The notes: generated by a model not told the origin, from the letters alone. A DNA stretch of 64,000 bases from Vespa crabro (GCF_910589235.1 NC_060957.1:14698367-14762366); one strand, 5' to 3'. Shown: positions 1 through 15,209, counted from the first letter of the stretch. Translations and numbers: made by a program.

Positions 1-188
1 TCGCCGAGGAAAATATTCGGTAATTGCCAATAATAAACGTCATTGTTGCCGCGATTATGAAAATCGTTGTAGACTATTTCGCGATTGATCGTATCGAGTC
101 GAATGCCATCCGTTATCGGTGGTGCGTCGGGTGTTTTCGATTCGGTCAGCGTAAAACCTCGTAAGGAATTTGTGAAGGACACGTGAAT
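1..188 (-). CDS. trol: Second laminin IV domain, partial at window edge
   Basis: The exon opens at phase 0 after CTTCTACAG and runs off the window. It encodes IHVSFTNSLRGFTLTESK ... NNDVYYWQLPNIFLG. The VYYWQLP ... FLG motif is the conserved start of laminin IV domains. The remainder of the gene lies beyond position 1. Confidence 0.9.
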   Translation of the reverse strand, partial: MHVSFTNSLRGFTLTESKTPDAPPITDGIRLDTINREIVYNDFHNRGNNDVYYWQLPNIFLG

Positions 189-3100
189 CTGTAGAAGAGA
201 AGGCAAAAAAAAAAACAAAAAGAAAAAAGGATCGTATAGGACGATTGCATGGAGCTATAATTTGACGGTTACTTTGAAGGAATACGACGGATATGGATAT
301 TTAATTATTCGTTATTAAACTCGTGTTTGCATTACCTCGTTTCTGTACCAATTGGACGATACACATTTATTCGTAATACCCATGCAAAAGCAACTTATGC
401 ATCCGAATTGATTCCTAAAGCCCAGGTTGAATGTATTTGCCTTGCATTGGTTGCACGTCAGGCCCGTTGCGTATAGCTAAACACAATAGGTATGATGTCG
501 TTAAATACCGCGTAATACTTAAATCGTATTACACCTAACCGAGTATATTTCCAGAAACGGCTTGGTCTATCTTCGTTAAGAAAAGAAATAAAAACAGTTC
601 GTCGTGGCGATTCGATGAAGTACTTACGTTTTTCGTACCGACGAAGAATCGAGAAAGATCGGAACGCATTAAGAATAATAAATATAAAAGATAAATATCG
701 AATAGGTGAAACGTACGAGGAAACGTTCGAAATAAATATGTGATACCTTGCAACGACATTTTCCGGTATTTGGATCGGCGTTCGGCGTGAGACTACCATC
801 GGGATCGCATTGTTGCACGGGTACGCACATATCGCCGGGAATGATAGGATTTCCTTGATAGCCGATAGCACATTGTTCGCACCTACGACCGACGTATCCG
901 GCTGGACAATCGCACGTAGGCTCACCGTCCGATCCGAGATGACAGGTTCGTGTGAATCTAGATAATTCGTTGTAAATCGTTAATAACGATACCCTCGCAA
1001 TGTAATCCAGTAGATTAGAGATCGCTAAGGATAGAGGAAAAAAAAGAAAAAAAAGATCGTCTCCTCACTGATTCGATGGATTGGTCAGAGGACACGGACA
1101 AAGCTGGCAAGGTATGTTCCTCGAAGGATCTCCGTAGTAACCGGGGGCGCAGGGTGGATCGTCTCGGTAGCATTGTCCAAGCCACGGTCCGGTCTCGCGT
1201 CTAAGATATCCCGAGGCACAGTTCTCGCACGAAAGACCATTGTATCCTTAGAATATATAACTCGTACGTTATTAAATATTTATCAGATCGATAGCGTACG
1301 AAGGGAGGGGGGTAGGAGAGAGAGAGAGGGAGAGTACGTACCGGTAGGGCATTGACACTCTTCCACAAAGGACGCAGAGCCTAATCCAGTGTTGCGCACG
1401 TCGGCGGTGTCCATTACGATATTGGTGATACGCACGTCCAATTGCGGGGAATCTTCGTATTTTGCTCTGAACGAGAGGAAGAAATAATAAAAAAAAAGAA
1501 GAAGAAAAAATAAGAACCGAGCGGATTAAAAGGGGGTTTCGAGAGATCACATAGGAGTACGTACTTGATGAGAATATTGTCGACGTTCGCCAGCGTCATC
1601 ATTATTTCTTCTCTGGATGCCAGTACCTCGGTGTTACCATGACGCTTATACCACTCGCCGTAGAAAAATCTAACGGATTCTTTCGTCTCGTAATCGGGAG
1701 GTATGTGGTTGCCTTTGTGAACGAGTATGTACTTGTTGCCGGTAAGAATGACCGAGGGCGCGTCGTTAGGCGCACCGTTGCCATTGTAATGTATCGTATA
1801 AGTCAAGTAACCACCGTAAGACTTTAATTGGCTACCGTGATAATTCTCGGATAAGGCGTAGTACGGTATCCTGTAGGTACTCATTTCGTTGCTAAACGAT
1901 TCGAGCAATTGAATCCCATCCCGGCCGATCGGTCGAACCTCCGATATTTGATCCTTGATGTCACCGTAAAAACGTATTTCCGCTTCCGTTTGTACCGATA
2001 TGATTTTGTGACTTTCGAACGGTGGTGGTATCTGATAAGTGAACAAATTCGCGCTACGACACTCGGTAGCTACGCCGAAGCAGAAGCAGGATATGCACTC
2101 GTCGACGGAACGCGCCTCGGCATTGAACGTTCCCTTCGGGCAAATGCCCTTTGGCTCTTTTACCACCAAAATAGCGTCCGGTTGGGCTATAACGAAGCCG
2201 ACAACGTTCAAAGCCTCGCAGGAGTAAGCGCCCGAGTCCTCTGGCTGTATATCAGGGCACGTTAATGTCCCGGTTCCGTTCACGGAGGTACTGCTGCATT
2301 TCGCGTGTATGTGTCCCCAGTTTAGTCGCCAGTTTATCTCCGGAATGGGTACGCCGATTGCCGTACAGGTCAGTACCATAACGTCACCCGGCTCGAGGAC
2401 TACCATAGGCGGTGGTGGCTTAACGATGTATACGGGAGCTGAAAGAGATATCGTTTCTATGATTATATGAAATATATCGTTATAATTAATTATATTAAAT
2501 GAAAACTCGCCGACGACTTACAGCAGCCAAATTCGTCGCTACCATCGAGACAGTCCCGTTCTCGATCGCAATGATAAACCTTAGGTATGCATTGATTGTA
2601 CGACGCACAAGCGAATTCGTGATAACGGCAGGGTGAACCAGGCGGAGAAGGTGTACAATCCTCTTCGTCGCTGTTGTCGGCGCAATCCCTTTCACCGTCG
2701 CAACGCCAAAGCTTACTCACGCACTGCTTGTTGTTGCATCTGAATTCGTTGGGCTCGCACCCGTGCGGACCTGAAAAATAATCGTAGAAAATATATAGGA
2801 AAAACAATGGTCCGATCTGATTATATATCGGCGATGCCAGAGAACAATTTTACGTACTGCATCTCATCTCGTCTGAGCCGTCGGTACAATCGAATTTTCC
2901 ATCACAGACGTACGATTTCGGAATGCAATCTCCGTTGCTGCAAGTGGCCTGATCGTATTGGCAGACTTGTGGGGGCCTCGTTGTTGGTTCCTCGACTGCG
3001 AATAGCAAAACTCGTTCGTTCATGGCTCGTTCACTCGTACGGGATAAAGCGATAAATGAAATGATAAAGAGAACGAAATAAAAAAATTTTTTAAGTAGAA

Positions 3101-5913
3101 ACCTTTTACGTACACTTTTCGACAGTGAGATTGACGCTTAGCCGACTTCCTGGCATGGATGGAGGATAGCCCACTGCTTCGCAAATGTAAATTCCCGCAT
3201 GATCGAGCTGAATGTTTGGTATTTCTAATCTGCCATTAAGATCTCGACTGGCAGGCGGTAGAGGAAGATCGTTATCGCGAAGCCAGCGTACTCTTGCACG
3301 CAGAGGACCTTCGTCACGGCATTGGAAGACGACCTCACGGCCTGTGCACGGTAATGCGAGAGGTAATGCACGGGGTGCGTTATTCAAAAATCCTTTTTCC
3401 TAGTCGATCCTTCGTAGCCGTGGTGGATTATGTTATTCCATGGGCGACTCTTAACGCCCGCAAGGGCCGATTTATAGTCGCGTTAGCTAAGACTAATGTG
3501 CTAGTTTCATCGTGCAACGTGCAACAAATTTATCGCAGTGAAGTTAACGCCAGAAAGATTTTCATTAGTACGGACGTGTTAATGTTACGTGTTTTTTGAA
3601 TTTGAATTTGAAAGAAATTATATTTTCCCGAAGAAAATTCTCGACAAGCTATTGTCTACGAACGATTTCTCTTTCTCATACGTCCGAAACAACGTTATTG
3701 TTGAAACGTTATACTACGTTATATTATTTATTAAAATGCGATTAACATTTTCGCAGTAGCTTTAGTTGCTCCGAATTCGATTATCATATTATATATTCCG
3801 TATCTCTTATACGAAAGAATAGGATAGTGGAGGGGGATCATGCTAAGCCGTATTTCATGCACAAGTTTACCTTCGAGCATTCACGTTCGAACGAAGGGAA
3901 ACGTTAAGTTACGCTCCAACGGTTATAAGTAAATAATTATTATTTTTAACGCGTGATAAACAAGCTACTTTTTCGAATGCGCGAATTTATGGATGTATCT
4001 TATGGCTCGTGAAAACCCACAATGTAAAACCAACGAGGCGATACGTCCTACATTAATAACATTATTTTAATGTATGTAATACTGTCTGTAATGAAGAATG
4101 AAGATTATGCGAGCCCATATATGTGTGTGTGTATACATATATATATATATATACACGTGCGTATATATATATATATATATATAAATACTTTTTCAAATCT
4201 CTTACCTTGCTTCGCCGGGTCTGGCCAAGGCAAGAAAAATACAAGAAACATGAGTATTAATTGGCTAAACTTTTGCACTTAAATGTCTTCAATTATTTGA
4301 CCGCTCTACGATTTCGTCTATTTTCAATAACGAACGATTGATACAAATCGATTGATAAGTAATCAACGTCCGGTCGTTCCATCTAACTAATATCGTAAAC
4401 GAACAGAATTGAAAATTAAAATTTCGTATACTTACTCTCCTTGATCACTTGCTCGCTCGGATAAGTTTTCAAGTTCAGTCCGGTCGATCCACCGGTTGAA
4501 CCTAAAAAAATAGGAGACAATGTGAAATAAAAGTCGCTGGAAGAAGAAAAAAGAAAAGGGGGGGAAAACGAAGGAACAAAAGACGTCCGAAGATGTGCTG
4601 CGTATTGTTATTTAATGGGAAAGATATTAAATTGCATCCTGCGTTATGTAGGCAAGTACGTAGTAGGTAGTAGGTTAGTCGGCTCGTTCTTATATACACC
4701 ACGTCATCCACGGATTAATTATAAACGCGACAAGCCAACTTTCGCGTTTCGACGAGTTGGAAGGTGAGAAAAGACATAGGGCATTATAAAAATTACGCTA
4801 AATAATATCGTGCCTATAGTCGTCGCACGAATTATCGAAAATATTATTATAATTACAATGATCTTTGGCGATGGAGAAATTAGAAAGGAATGCGGACATA
4901 AGTGGGAACCGATGAGATTTTTCTGCTCTATCCAACTAACGAGAATCGTAACTACAGTCGAATTCGTCGGACATATTGTCCGTAGGACAGTCAATCCTTT
5001 TGTCGCAGCGCCGAGACAACGGTATGCACTGGCCCCGTTATTACATCTCCACTCATACAACTCGCATCTACTGATATTTTTCTTCTCGAGCGTATAATTA
5101 CAGCCGAACTCGTCGCTCTCGTCGAATATACAATTGACGAATTGGTTGTAACGTTGATAAAGATAAATGCAACTGCCGTTCTCGCATCTCCACTCGTCCA
5201 ACGAACACTCCTCCTCGGTGTAATCTTCGATTTGATTTGAGGCCATTAATCGGCGACTTCTTACCGATCGGTATAACGATTTACGGAAATGACCTATTCT
5301 CATAGCCTTCCTCCTTCGAGGAGGTCAAGTGGGATAAAAGCGATATTAAAGAAATCTTACCGCAATTGTTTTCGTCGCTGGCGTCTCGGCATTCGGGAAC
5401 GCCATTGCAAATGGATGACTGCGGTACACAGGCCTTATCCAAAACGCATTGAAATTGTCCGGCTGGACAACGACCTGGCATCGGACGGGCGCCTGGTCCT
5501 TCTGGCTTGAGCGTCGTCGTGTCTGAGGAGAAAAAGAAACGGGGGAAAAAAAAGGAACAATTTAAAAGGGGACGAATCACGTTTTAATTCATCATTACGC
5601 TATCGCCTCGTATATAATTACCACACTCGGAGGGTTCGTCCGAGCCATCCTCGCAATCGATACGTCCGTCGCACCTTTGGTCGTTTCTAATACAATCGCC
5701 GGTTCTGCATTGAAACTGATCTTGTCCGCACCCTAAAATCGAAGATTTCGTTCGATCGTGTATAATCGTCATCGTTACTTTCTTGGCTCGGATCGAATGA
5801 CCCAAGTCTCAAGCACAGGACATACATATTTATACGCAAATAGAAAATATACCGTGAAAATTTTTATCGAGAAAAAAGAACTTTCATTACTTTCTAAACA
5901 GATTACAATGTAT

Positions 5914-5959
<46 letters not shown>

Positions 5960-7532
5960 GTGTTATATATATATATATATATTTATGATCGAAATACGAT
6001 GAGCGACGGAGGAGATGTCGTCGAGTGACCTAAGAAGGAATTTGGTTAAAAGACAGTAACATGAATTCGATATACTTTAACATATTAGCATACAGAGAAG
6101 AAACGGTAACTACATTAACGATTTAATCGTCGTCCTCGCTGCGCATTCTTTGCTCTGTGAACATAGACACATACATGGAAGAAAATATAAGTTGACAAAT
6201 GGTCGAAACTAGTTTTCTACGAACACGTAATTAAAAATGGACAATTCATGGGAAAAATCCTTTGAACGCATTTCGCGCATTTTAAAAGGATGTAAAAGTT
6301 ATCGATCGTATATACACGTATACTTTTACACTGGTAAACGGAGTTTTGCCATGAATCGATAAAATATCGATAGACGTCAGAGTGGAAAAATGATTTGCAC
6401 GCAAGTTCTACTAGAACGTTATCTACGATATTCATTCTCAGCATGCTCAATACGACGATATTACCGACTAAATATGCTCTATCTAAAGAAAATGGGGGAA
6501 CAATCCAGTACTCAGAATACCAAGGCAGAAATGCACTATTGGGGATGGGTGCGTCCGATAACGAGATCGCAACGACTCGACGATTCGCAAAATATATTCA
6601 AGTTTCTACCAAACAACCTACGCAACTTCTAATCCAGCCTCTAACACAAATTTATAGGAAATTTAACGTAGACCAAGAGAATCCGAGAATGGATAATATT
6701 ACTCGTGGATGGGAATGAAAATAAATGAAAAAGAGTGCGGACGTCGAAGCAAGAGAAGGAAGGACGAGAAGAGAAGGAAGGAAGGAAGGAAGGAAGGTTG
6801 GTTGGTTGGTTGGTTGGTTGGTTGGTTGGTTGGTTGGATAGATTATCAAGGTCTACGAATCACAAGGTGATCTAACCGAAGCAGTATTGTTCGTCGGTAA
6901 AGTCGCGACAATCGTAGAAATGGTCGCAGTGATGAGTTTCGGGGATGCAAGTGCCGTCGGCACAAAGAAAATCATCCGGAGCACAACTCCTCGGCGTGCT
7001 CAGATTAGTCGGCAACTCGGGAGCATTTGCATCCGTTTCTGGGCTGTAAGCCTCGCCATGGGGTATCCCCGCGACGTTCTCTTGATGCTCCCTCGAGGAG
7101 CTTTTATCCGGAACATCTACGAGACCTAGAAGTAACCGAATCTGTACGAGACTGTTTGCATTCGTCGCATCTATCGTCCCGGACGATCTTCCCTTCCCTC
7201 CCTTCCCTACCCTTCCTCCTAGAAACCGTCCTAGAAACACGATACTTCGTTTGTTTTTTCTTTCTTTCTTTCTTTCTTTCTTTCTCGCGACTGATTCTCT
7301 TCTATTTAATAGATATTTCACGTACGTCGTCGTCGTGGTCGTCCGTGCGTCGATAAACGATCCGTTCTCGAAGATGATCGCTATGGATGTAAAAGATCAA
7401 ACGGGATGTGCAAAGTGTGATGCGCAACGTTCACGAGCAGTGAAGGAGGATCGTGGTGATATTTCGTGCCAGTTATTTTCTACTTATTTCAAACGAAATG
7501 GTGCGCACCGTGCGTCGTGGACGGTTCGTGTG

Positions 7533-7577
<45 letters not shown>

Positions 7578-8860
7578 TATACACATATGTACACATATGT
7601 ATGTATATATACATATATATATTACAAAGAGACAAGCGGATCGAACGCGCTCGGACTTTATTTCCGATACGTTCTTCGATCGCGAGATCGAGCATTTTCA
7701 AGAGATAACGCTTTCGTTTACCTTTTACTTGATCGATCGTCGTTTCTCTTGCTCGGATCAAGCCGATCAAAATTAGCCCGTGCGATTCCTACGAGCAAAA
7801 CTCGAGTTTTCGAGTCTAAACTCGACTAAGAGCGGTTATTCAGCGACTAGTCGATTTAGTCGTTTTCCTTTAACCTTGCAAAGGTAAATACAAACTGCCT
7901 CGTGTACGTGCCGAAAATAAAAAGAAGTCGCGTCAGCTCTATTCGGCCGTCGATTGGGGATATTCCTCCTTGTTGAGAATTAGAAGCGATTATCGTGACT
8001 CACCGTGAGGAGGACAGCCGAACTCATCCGTACCCTCCGAACAATCCGATCTACCATCGCAGACGAGATATCGAGGTATACAAGATCCGTCATTGCAGGT
8101 GAACTCGTTCTCGCTACACTCCTTCTCCTTCGGATAACCCTTTTCGCTCGTTGCCTCGTCGTCTGAAAGAAACGATCGAAATTACCTTCAAATCCTTTCT
8201 ACATTTAATCGTCCGTTTCGAATCGAACGGAAAGAATAAACGTCCTTACGGCAGTCAAATTCGTCGCTGCGATCCAGACAGTCGTAATTTTTGTCGCAGA
8301 AGAATCTCTCGTCGATGCAAACGCCGTTGTCGCACGCTCTCTTACCAATCGGGCACTCTGCAATCGTTGAATTTATTCTTTTGACGTATCGTCCAAAACA
8401 GTCAGTCGCTTAGTATCGTAAAAGAAAGGAAATTTTCTCGGAATAAGATATTTTACAGACGACATAAGATACGACGATGCACGCTTTCTCTTTACTCAAA
8501 GATATCAACTACGTTATAATGTCCTTTCTCAAGTATATTATAATAAACGCTCGTGTATTTACGGGAGCCTCTATTTACGCCGCTTTCAGGGCTGTGAACA
8601 GGCGGACGAACGGAACGCGGATGTTCGTATTAAGCGCGATAATCGATAATCGATAAATTCTCGAGGGACTTTCCAAGGAGTCCGCTAGCTGTAAATAAGT
8701 GCGCGTCACGGACATAATAGCTCGCGTGCATCGTCGTGGTACGTATGCGATTACAACGTTTCTCGACGGAAAAGAATATGCAAATCACAAAACGATGTAA
8801 TCGTCATTATCATATGCGTTTAGGGTGTCGCGTTCGGCAACGTGCAAACTTCAGAGAGAC

Positions 8861-8930
<70 letters not shown>

Positions 8931-10095
8931 TAAATAGAAAAAAGAAGATAAACCAACGGAAATAAAAATAGGACAAAATTGAAAATGCACGATATATATG
9001 TACATAGAGATGTAATATATTGTAATAATAATAATAATAACAACTTTGAATGCTCGATCGCTAAGAACTCGGGCGACCTGTATGGAGATAGGAAAAAGTT
9101 CAAAAACTAGATAGTGTCTAGTATGTAAATATAAAATATATATAAACAGACAGAGATATAAAATAGATAAATATAATACATAATATATAGAGATAAACAG
9201 TAAGATACCGACACGATTAACAAAGAAATTTCTAGATTGATAGACTGAAGGGAAGGGTATTGAAAATTAACGATATGTAAGGCAGAGAAGATGGAAAAAA
9301 GAAGAGGAAATTGTGTTCATCGGGGCACAGCTCTCGGCGTCGAGGTCAAAAACGAGGTCGTCGACTACGTCCGGCATTCGAGTTAATGCCAGTCAACGTC
9401 CGGCTAAAACGCAAATGGTCGATATACCGTCGAAATGAGATTAACGCTTTTCACCTACCTTTACACACACGTATATGCGTGCTCTCGCGCAAGTTTAAGC
9501 TTCTTAATTGTCTCGACTCGACTCGACTCTACTCGTAGACTCTCGCGTACAGCTCCGTTTTCGCGACAAAGAGAGAGAGAGAGAAAGAGAGAAAAGACAA
9601 GAACGAAACGTCAAAATCGTCTCTTTTTTCTCAAACAAAAAAGATCCATCGCGAATCACGCACTCGTTCGATTCAACTTTTGCATTATCTCGCTGCAAGA
9701 ATACCGTAAAGAATACAAAGAGATGTTAAGGTGCCAGAGGTACGGCGAAGAGGAGGATGGGGTGGGGCAGGGGGAGGGGGAGGAAGGCAAAGGACGGCGC
9801 TTGGAAACATCGGTTAATAATAAGAATTTCAAAAGTCGCAGATAGAGAGTAATTCTTTGGATACGTGCTGGTGTAAAAGACGAGTCGGTATGCTGCTGAG
9901 ATTACATTACGTGATTCTACTGTGAGATCGAGAGGGAAGAAGAGTAGGTACGATAAAAAAAAAAAAAAAGAAAAGAATAAAAGAAATAATGAAAAAAGCG
10001 GACGAAGAATATACGATAGGACGGATAGAAAAAAAGACTAAAGAAAAGTAAAAGAAGGAAGAATATGCCATAAGAGTATATTAGGTATACGTTGC

Positions 10096-10143
<48 letters not shown>

Positions 10144-10825
10144 TCTTACGATAGGACAATTCGAATCGTTTCAATTTGGACGTGCTATCCTTGAAAGGAG
10201 ATTATAATATTCGCGGCAAATTATATAATTCGAATAGTCGTCAAATAATAACGATCGGAATGGTCCTACCGCTCGACAATCGTAAATAATATGTAAGTGC
10301 AGACACATCGTGACCGTACGGCAATTGATCTCATCGGAGCCGTCCAAGCAGTGCGATCGTCCGTCGCAACGTTTCTTACTGTCGAGGCACAATCCATCGT
10401 TGCATCGAAAATTTCCAGGCGGACATTCAGTTACTACAATAATTATCAAATTCTATATTATCTATATTATCATATTATCGTGCATAGGCAACCGTTAGTT
10501 CGTTCCCGTTAGTTTAGTACAAATCATAATCGATTTCTAATGTCAGGCTAAGGTCTTACCACCCAGGTGAATTCAAATTTATACCTACCTACGTGTACCT
10601 ATGTGTCTCAATGTATTCATGTGTACAATCAAGAAACATTCATAAAAAGAGAGGGACGAAAGTTTTTTCGAGCGATACGTTCGTTACTATCTCATTCGAA
10701 AAGTAAAATACGACACGAATAGAGATCATCTCGAGTCTCTCTTATAAATGTACATTTCTTTTACAACGATTTATACTCTAAAGAATTTAAAGCTCATGTA
10801 TGAGAGAAAGATGCGGGGCGAAGGG

Positions 10826-10871
<46 letters not shown>

Positions 10872-13800
10872 AGTAATGTAAATATTCGAGTAGGAGAGAA
10901 CATGCGTCGTATAATGTACATATGTATAATAACTATCTAATAGATATAACCCGTTTATAATTATTACAACGTGCACCATACTTTTATGCATAAACGTGCA
11001 ACCCCTGTTACGACAATCCTAAATCAAATCCGTACTCGTCCACTTTGGGTCATTTTTTGAACGGAATGCAAGGTAAGAAAAAAGTAGACGCATGCATCAT
11101 AGCGTTTGAACGTTACTTTTCGTTTTATCCAAAGAAAATGAAAGATAGGATAAAGTGGGTTAATCAAGAGAACGTGCGATAAAGTGATATTACAGGACTT
11201 TCGTTGACCTTTTAAATTCTTATTCCGTATTCGGGTGGCGTACGACGTAGGAGCGAACGTGATTGTGTGCACGTGTATACGCGAGTTTGCGTTCGTGTTC
11301 CTACTCTCTTGCAGTTTAATCGAGATGCAATCATTACGTAGGCATATCGACAAAGTCGAACGAAAGGACATTTTCGTTAGAATCGGAATTTCTACTTATT
11401 AGCTGTCAAGAAAGACAAGATAACCGTCGTATTGCGAGACTCTGAGAAATCGATAAAGTTTTCCTTGATGGGAAAAGCATGTCCATTAAACTTTAAGGAA
11501 TAAAACTTGTTTGCACGAACTAAAGTTCCAAATAATAATGTTTACGGGCATCTCATTTGTCTTTATATCCGTTCGCGACGACAATCGTTATTAATATCGT
11601 TCGATTAATAAAATTGATTACGTCGAAAGGATTAACACAAAAGGGACCTTTTTTACACGTCCACGTGGATGAAAGGTTGAATTGAAAAATTATCCGGAGT
11701 GTTTGTATGGTAATATAAATATACAGGAGTTTTCCGGTACGATGCTAATAATTCATTTTATTGATAATAATGATAAACTTGTTGCGCGACATGTAATATC
11801 AAATAGGTGTTACTTCCGGCAAACGAGTGAACGATTTAAAACGACAAAGAGTGCTTCGTAATAATCGGTATCTATTAGGTACCGTCGGCGGGTACCTATT
11901 GTGACCATATAATGCAAATGACAATAATTCAATGCCTTTAAAAAAGGAACGTTCTTGAGGATCGATACGAGTGGCGGGCGAGTGGGAAGGCCTGTTTTCT
12001 TGTCTCCTGCGATAGTGCGTGTGCGTGTGCGTAGGAGGATGAGACACAACGAGGATTAGAACGAATAAACATTAAATCTCGTGGAGCGTGAGTTATGAAG
12101 GGGGAATAAATAGTTACCACATCCAGACTCGTCGGATCCATCGACACAATTGCGTACCCCGTCGCATCTTTCGTTTTCTGGCAAGCATTCGCCACTGGCG
12201 CACTTCCATTCGGCAGGCGTGCAGATTCCTTTTATCAGACACAAGCCACGTACACGCAAGCTTACGAACAAAGCTTCTAAGCTTTTTCTTTTCTGTTATT
12301 CTTTTCTCTTTCTTCTTTTGTTTTTTTTCTTCTTTTGTTTTCTTTTTTTTTTTCTTTTTTTTTTTTGTCTTTACGAGACGAGACGCGCGCGTCAACGTGA
12401 CGTTTTTCTCGTCGCTCCATTGACGTACGTGTCTTTTAAGAAAGTGCACTTGGTAAGAATAAAGGCACAAGGTTAAATCGTTTGATTGGAACATTATCTC
12501 GTATTATCTCAAAGAGGAAACGTAATATATGTTCAAGTAGACGTGTAAGCGTATAATAAACGTATAGAATATAAATAAAAGAAAAAAGAAAGTGAATGAA
12601 TGCCGGAAGGAAAGCTCTTACCGCAACCGCGCTCATCGGTACCATCGAGACAGTCGAAGATATTGTCGCATTTACGCTTGAGAAGCACGCATTTGCCGTC
12701 GTCGCAGCGCATTTCTCGATTAGGATCGCATTCCCACGTTTTCTCGTTCGCCCATCCTGGCCAGGTTTGGTCTGACGGCACATACACCCAACGTATTCCA
12801 TAGAAACGATAAGATAAAGAAAAAGAAGCGAAGAAAGAGGAAAGTTGTGCATAGAGTGCGAACTCGAAAGATAGTGATAATACAGGCGGATAACTTGAGA
12901 TTTAATCATTAGAGCAAAGACATTTGAAATGCGGAAGAAGGGATTCACGGCGAGTCATGCTAGACCGATTTGCCGGATGCGATATAATAAAATATATTTT
13001 TCAAGAAACGATCATTTCAACGACTACTTTCTAGCAAGCATCATCATTTTCTGCGAATTCTCTCCGAATTTCATCGTCGAGCGGTAAAGCATCAAATTGA
13101 TTTGGACATCTTTGTTTAATCGGTACTTTCGGCAACTTCCCGGGTACGCCCGGGATGACCTCACGACGATGATCATCGGAGCTTGAGGAAGCTAAGAGAA
13201 GAGAAGAAAAAAAAAGAAAGAAAAAGAGAAAGCGACGAAACAACACACAGATAAAAAGGCGTACTCGTAGGCGGGCTGGTGGTATGTGTAATCGTTTCGT
13301 TAGCACAGTCCTCGTCGCTGCGATCTGGACAATCCGGATGGCCGTCGCATCTGTAGATACCCTCGATGCACTTGTTCCCGGTGAGACATTTGAACTGCGT
13401 TGGCGTACATTCCTGGTCTGTGTTTGTTTTCATTCAGCGTGACATACGAGCAGAGAACACACACATATTTTGTAAACGCACGAACACACGTGTTAGATAC
13501 GTCGAATTTTATCGGCTCGATGAAACAAAACAGCAAAATTCGCGTGTCATCTTCCTCGCTCTCTTCGATCGGTTTTCTTTCGTTCGAGCGGATGACGCGC
13601 GCTCATTTTCGATGCGCTTCTTTTCGTCGACGTTGTTTAATGAACCATTACGAGAACCTTCAACGATATCAATTGATATATGCGACCGGTTGGTAGAATT
13701 CTACAATCGGAATATTATCGATAAGTATTATAAGCGGTTCAAACGAATATCGAAGCGGATGCCACATTTCTAACGTTAACTAGCACTAATCCGACGTAGA

Positions 13801-14032
13801 AAGATAGAGGAAGAGCACGCGCTCATAAAGAAGATAATTCTACGGAGATAGAATCTATTTGAGGAGTCTTTAACGTGTAGCGCGCTTACTCGATTCGACG
13901 AGTTAAGTTGAAGGTGATTAGTCTCGGAACCGTTTAATTTCACGAAGCACCGCGCTCGAACGATATACGAGGCGAGGGCTGACCGCGCAATTTAACCGCC
14001 CTTCTTTGAGGTTCGTTTGAGGAAAGAAGAAG

Positions 14033-14063
<31 letters not shown>

Positions 14064-15062
14064 AAGGAAAGGTAGCATTTAAAACGATAAGAGATGTATG
14101 CTTTCTCTACGATAGATTCAACCAACTTGGAAAAGTCACATCTCGTAGAAAATCGTCAAGGATTCGTATCAAGGGTGTGTAAGGAACAAAATATTATCTC
14201 GTTGCGAATCGCGACCCGTTCATCGTTGATCGTGTCTAATCGCGGATTATACGCGTAGAAATATACATCATAAAAACGATCAAAGAAATTAAGCGATAGC
14301 CCCATCGACAAGCATCTTCTTGTGTACTTTCTCTTAAACGCAAAGCAAAGCGAGTGTTCATGAAACGCAGCGTCAGAGATCGTCTTTCGTTCGACAAGAT
14401 ATTTCAAATGAAATAAGTAAGCTTGTAAGTAAGTATGTTGTTCGAACAAGGAATTGTAATAACGATTGGTCCGACGCTGCGATTGGTATCATGAAAAGGG
14501 TAAATGGTTATATACCGCAATTAAGCTCGTCTTCTGCCCTCGGGCAGTCGTCGAATCCGTCGCAGACCGAACTCTTCGGTATGCAAGAGCCATCGCCGCA
14601 GGTGAAGTCCATGGAAGGGCAGGGGGCCAAACCTACGGGAGGCCGAAAACAAAAGAGCTTGTTTTTCAGTCGCGACATCTCGACGCCTCATTTTGCCTCT
14701 TTCCGAAATGTTTTGTGGTAAGCTCAATGAGTCGTAAAATAAAATAATCGTGTCGTCGAGATGAGCTGCTAATGATGTAAGAATAATTATCGTACAAACG
14801 GTTGCGTCACGTATACACGTATGTACGTATAATACGATTCCTACGAGCTACCAAGAGCTTACAGAAAGACACATTTAAAGCGATCTTAGCCGTGACAAGG
14901 CATATCTTGAAACCGATAAAACACAGAAAGCTGATGATTAATCGCTTAAACGACGTCTCGATCATGGCGAGACTCTTTTTATTATCGTATTATCAGGAAT
15001 CTCAGCGCATCTAAAGAACATGTCTAACATATAAAGCAATGTAAATAAGCTCTCGTACGAAG

Positions 15063-15111
<49 letters not shown>

Positions 15112-15209
15112 GTCTGGGTGGTGTAGGTAGCGTGTCATGTTTTATGTACATGTGCGTGTATCAGCGACTCTTCATTTTCCGGGCAGTTTTTGTAAAGAAA
15201 AGAAAAAGA

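Noticed and set aside
1414..1564. Continuation of the laminin IV frame beyond the donor at 1564
   Set aside because: The extension is poly-Phe from a purine run. The true laminin IV end is found in the next exon at 1342-1466.
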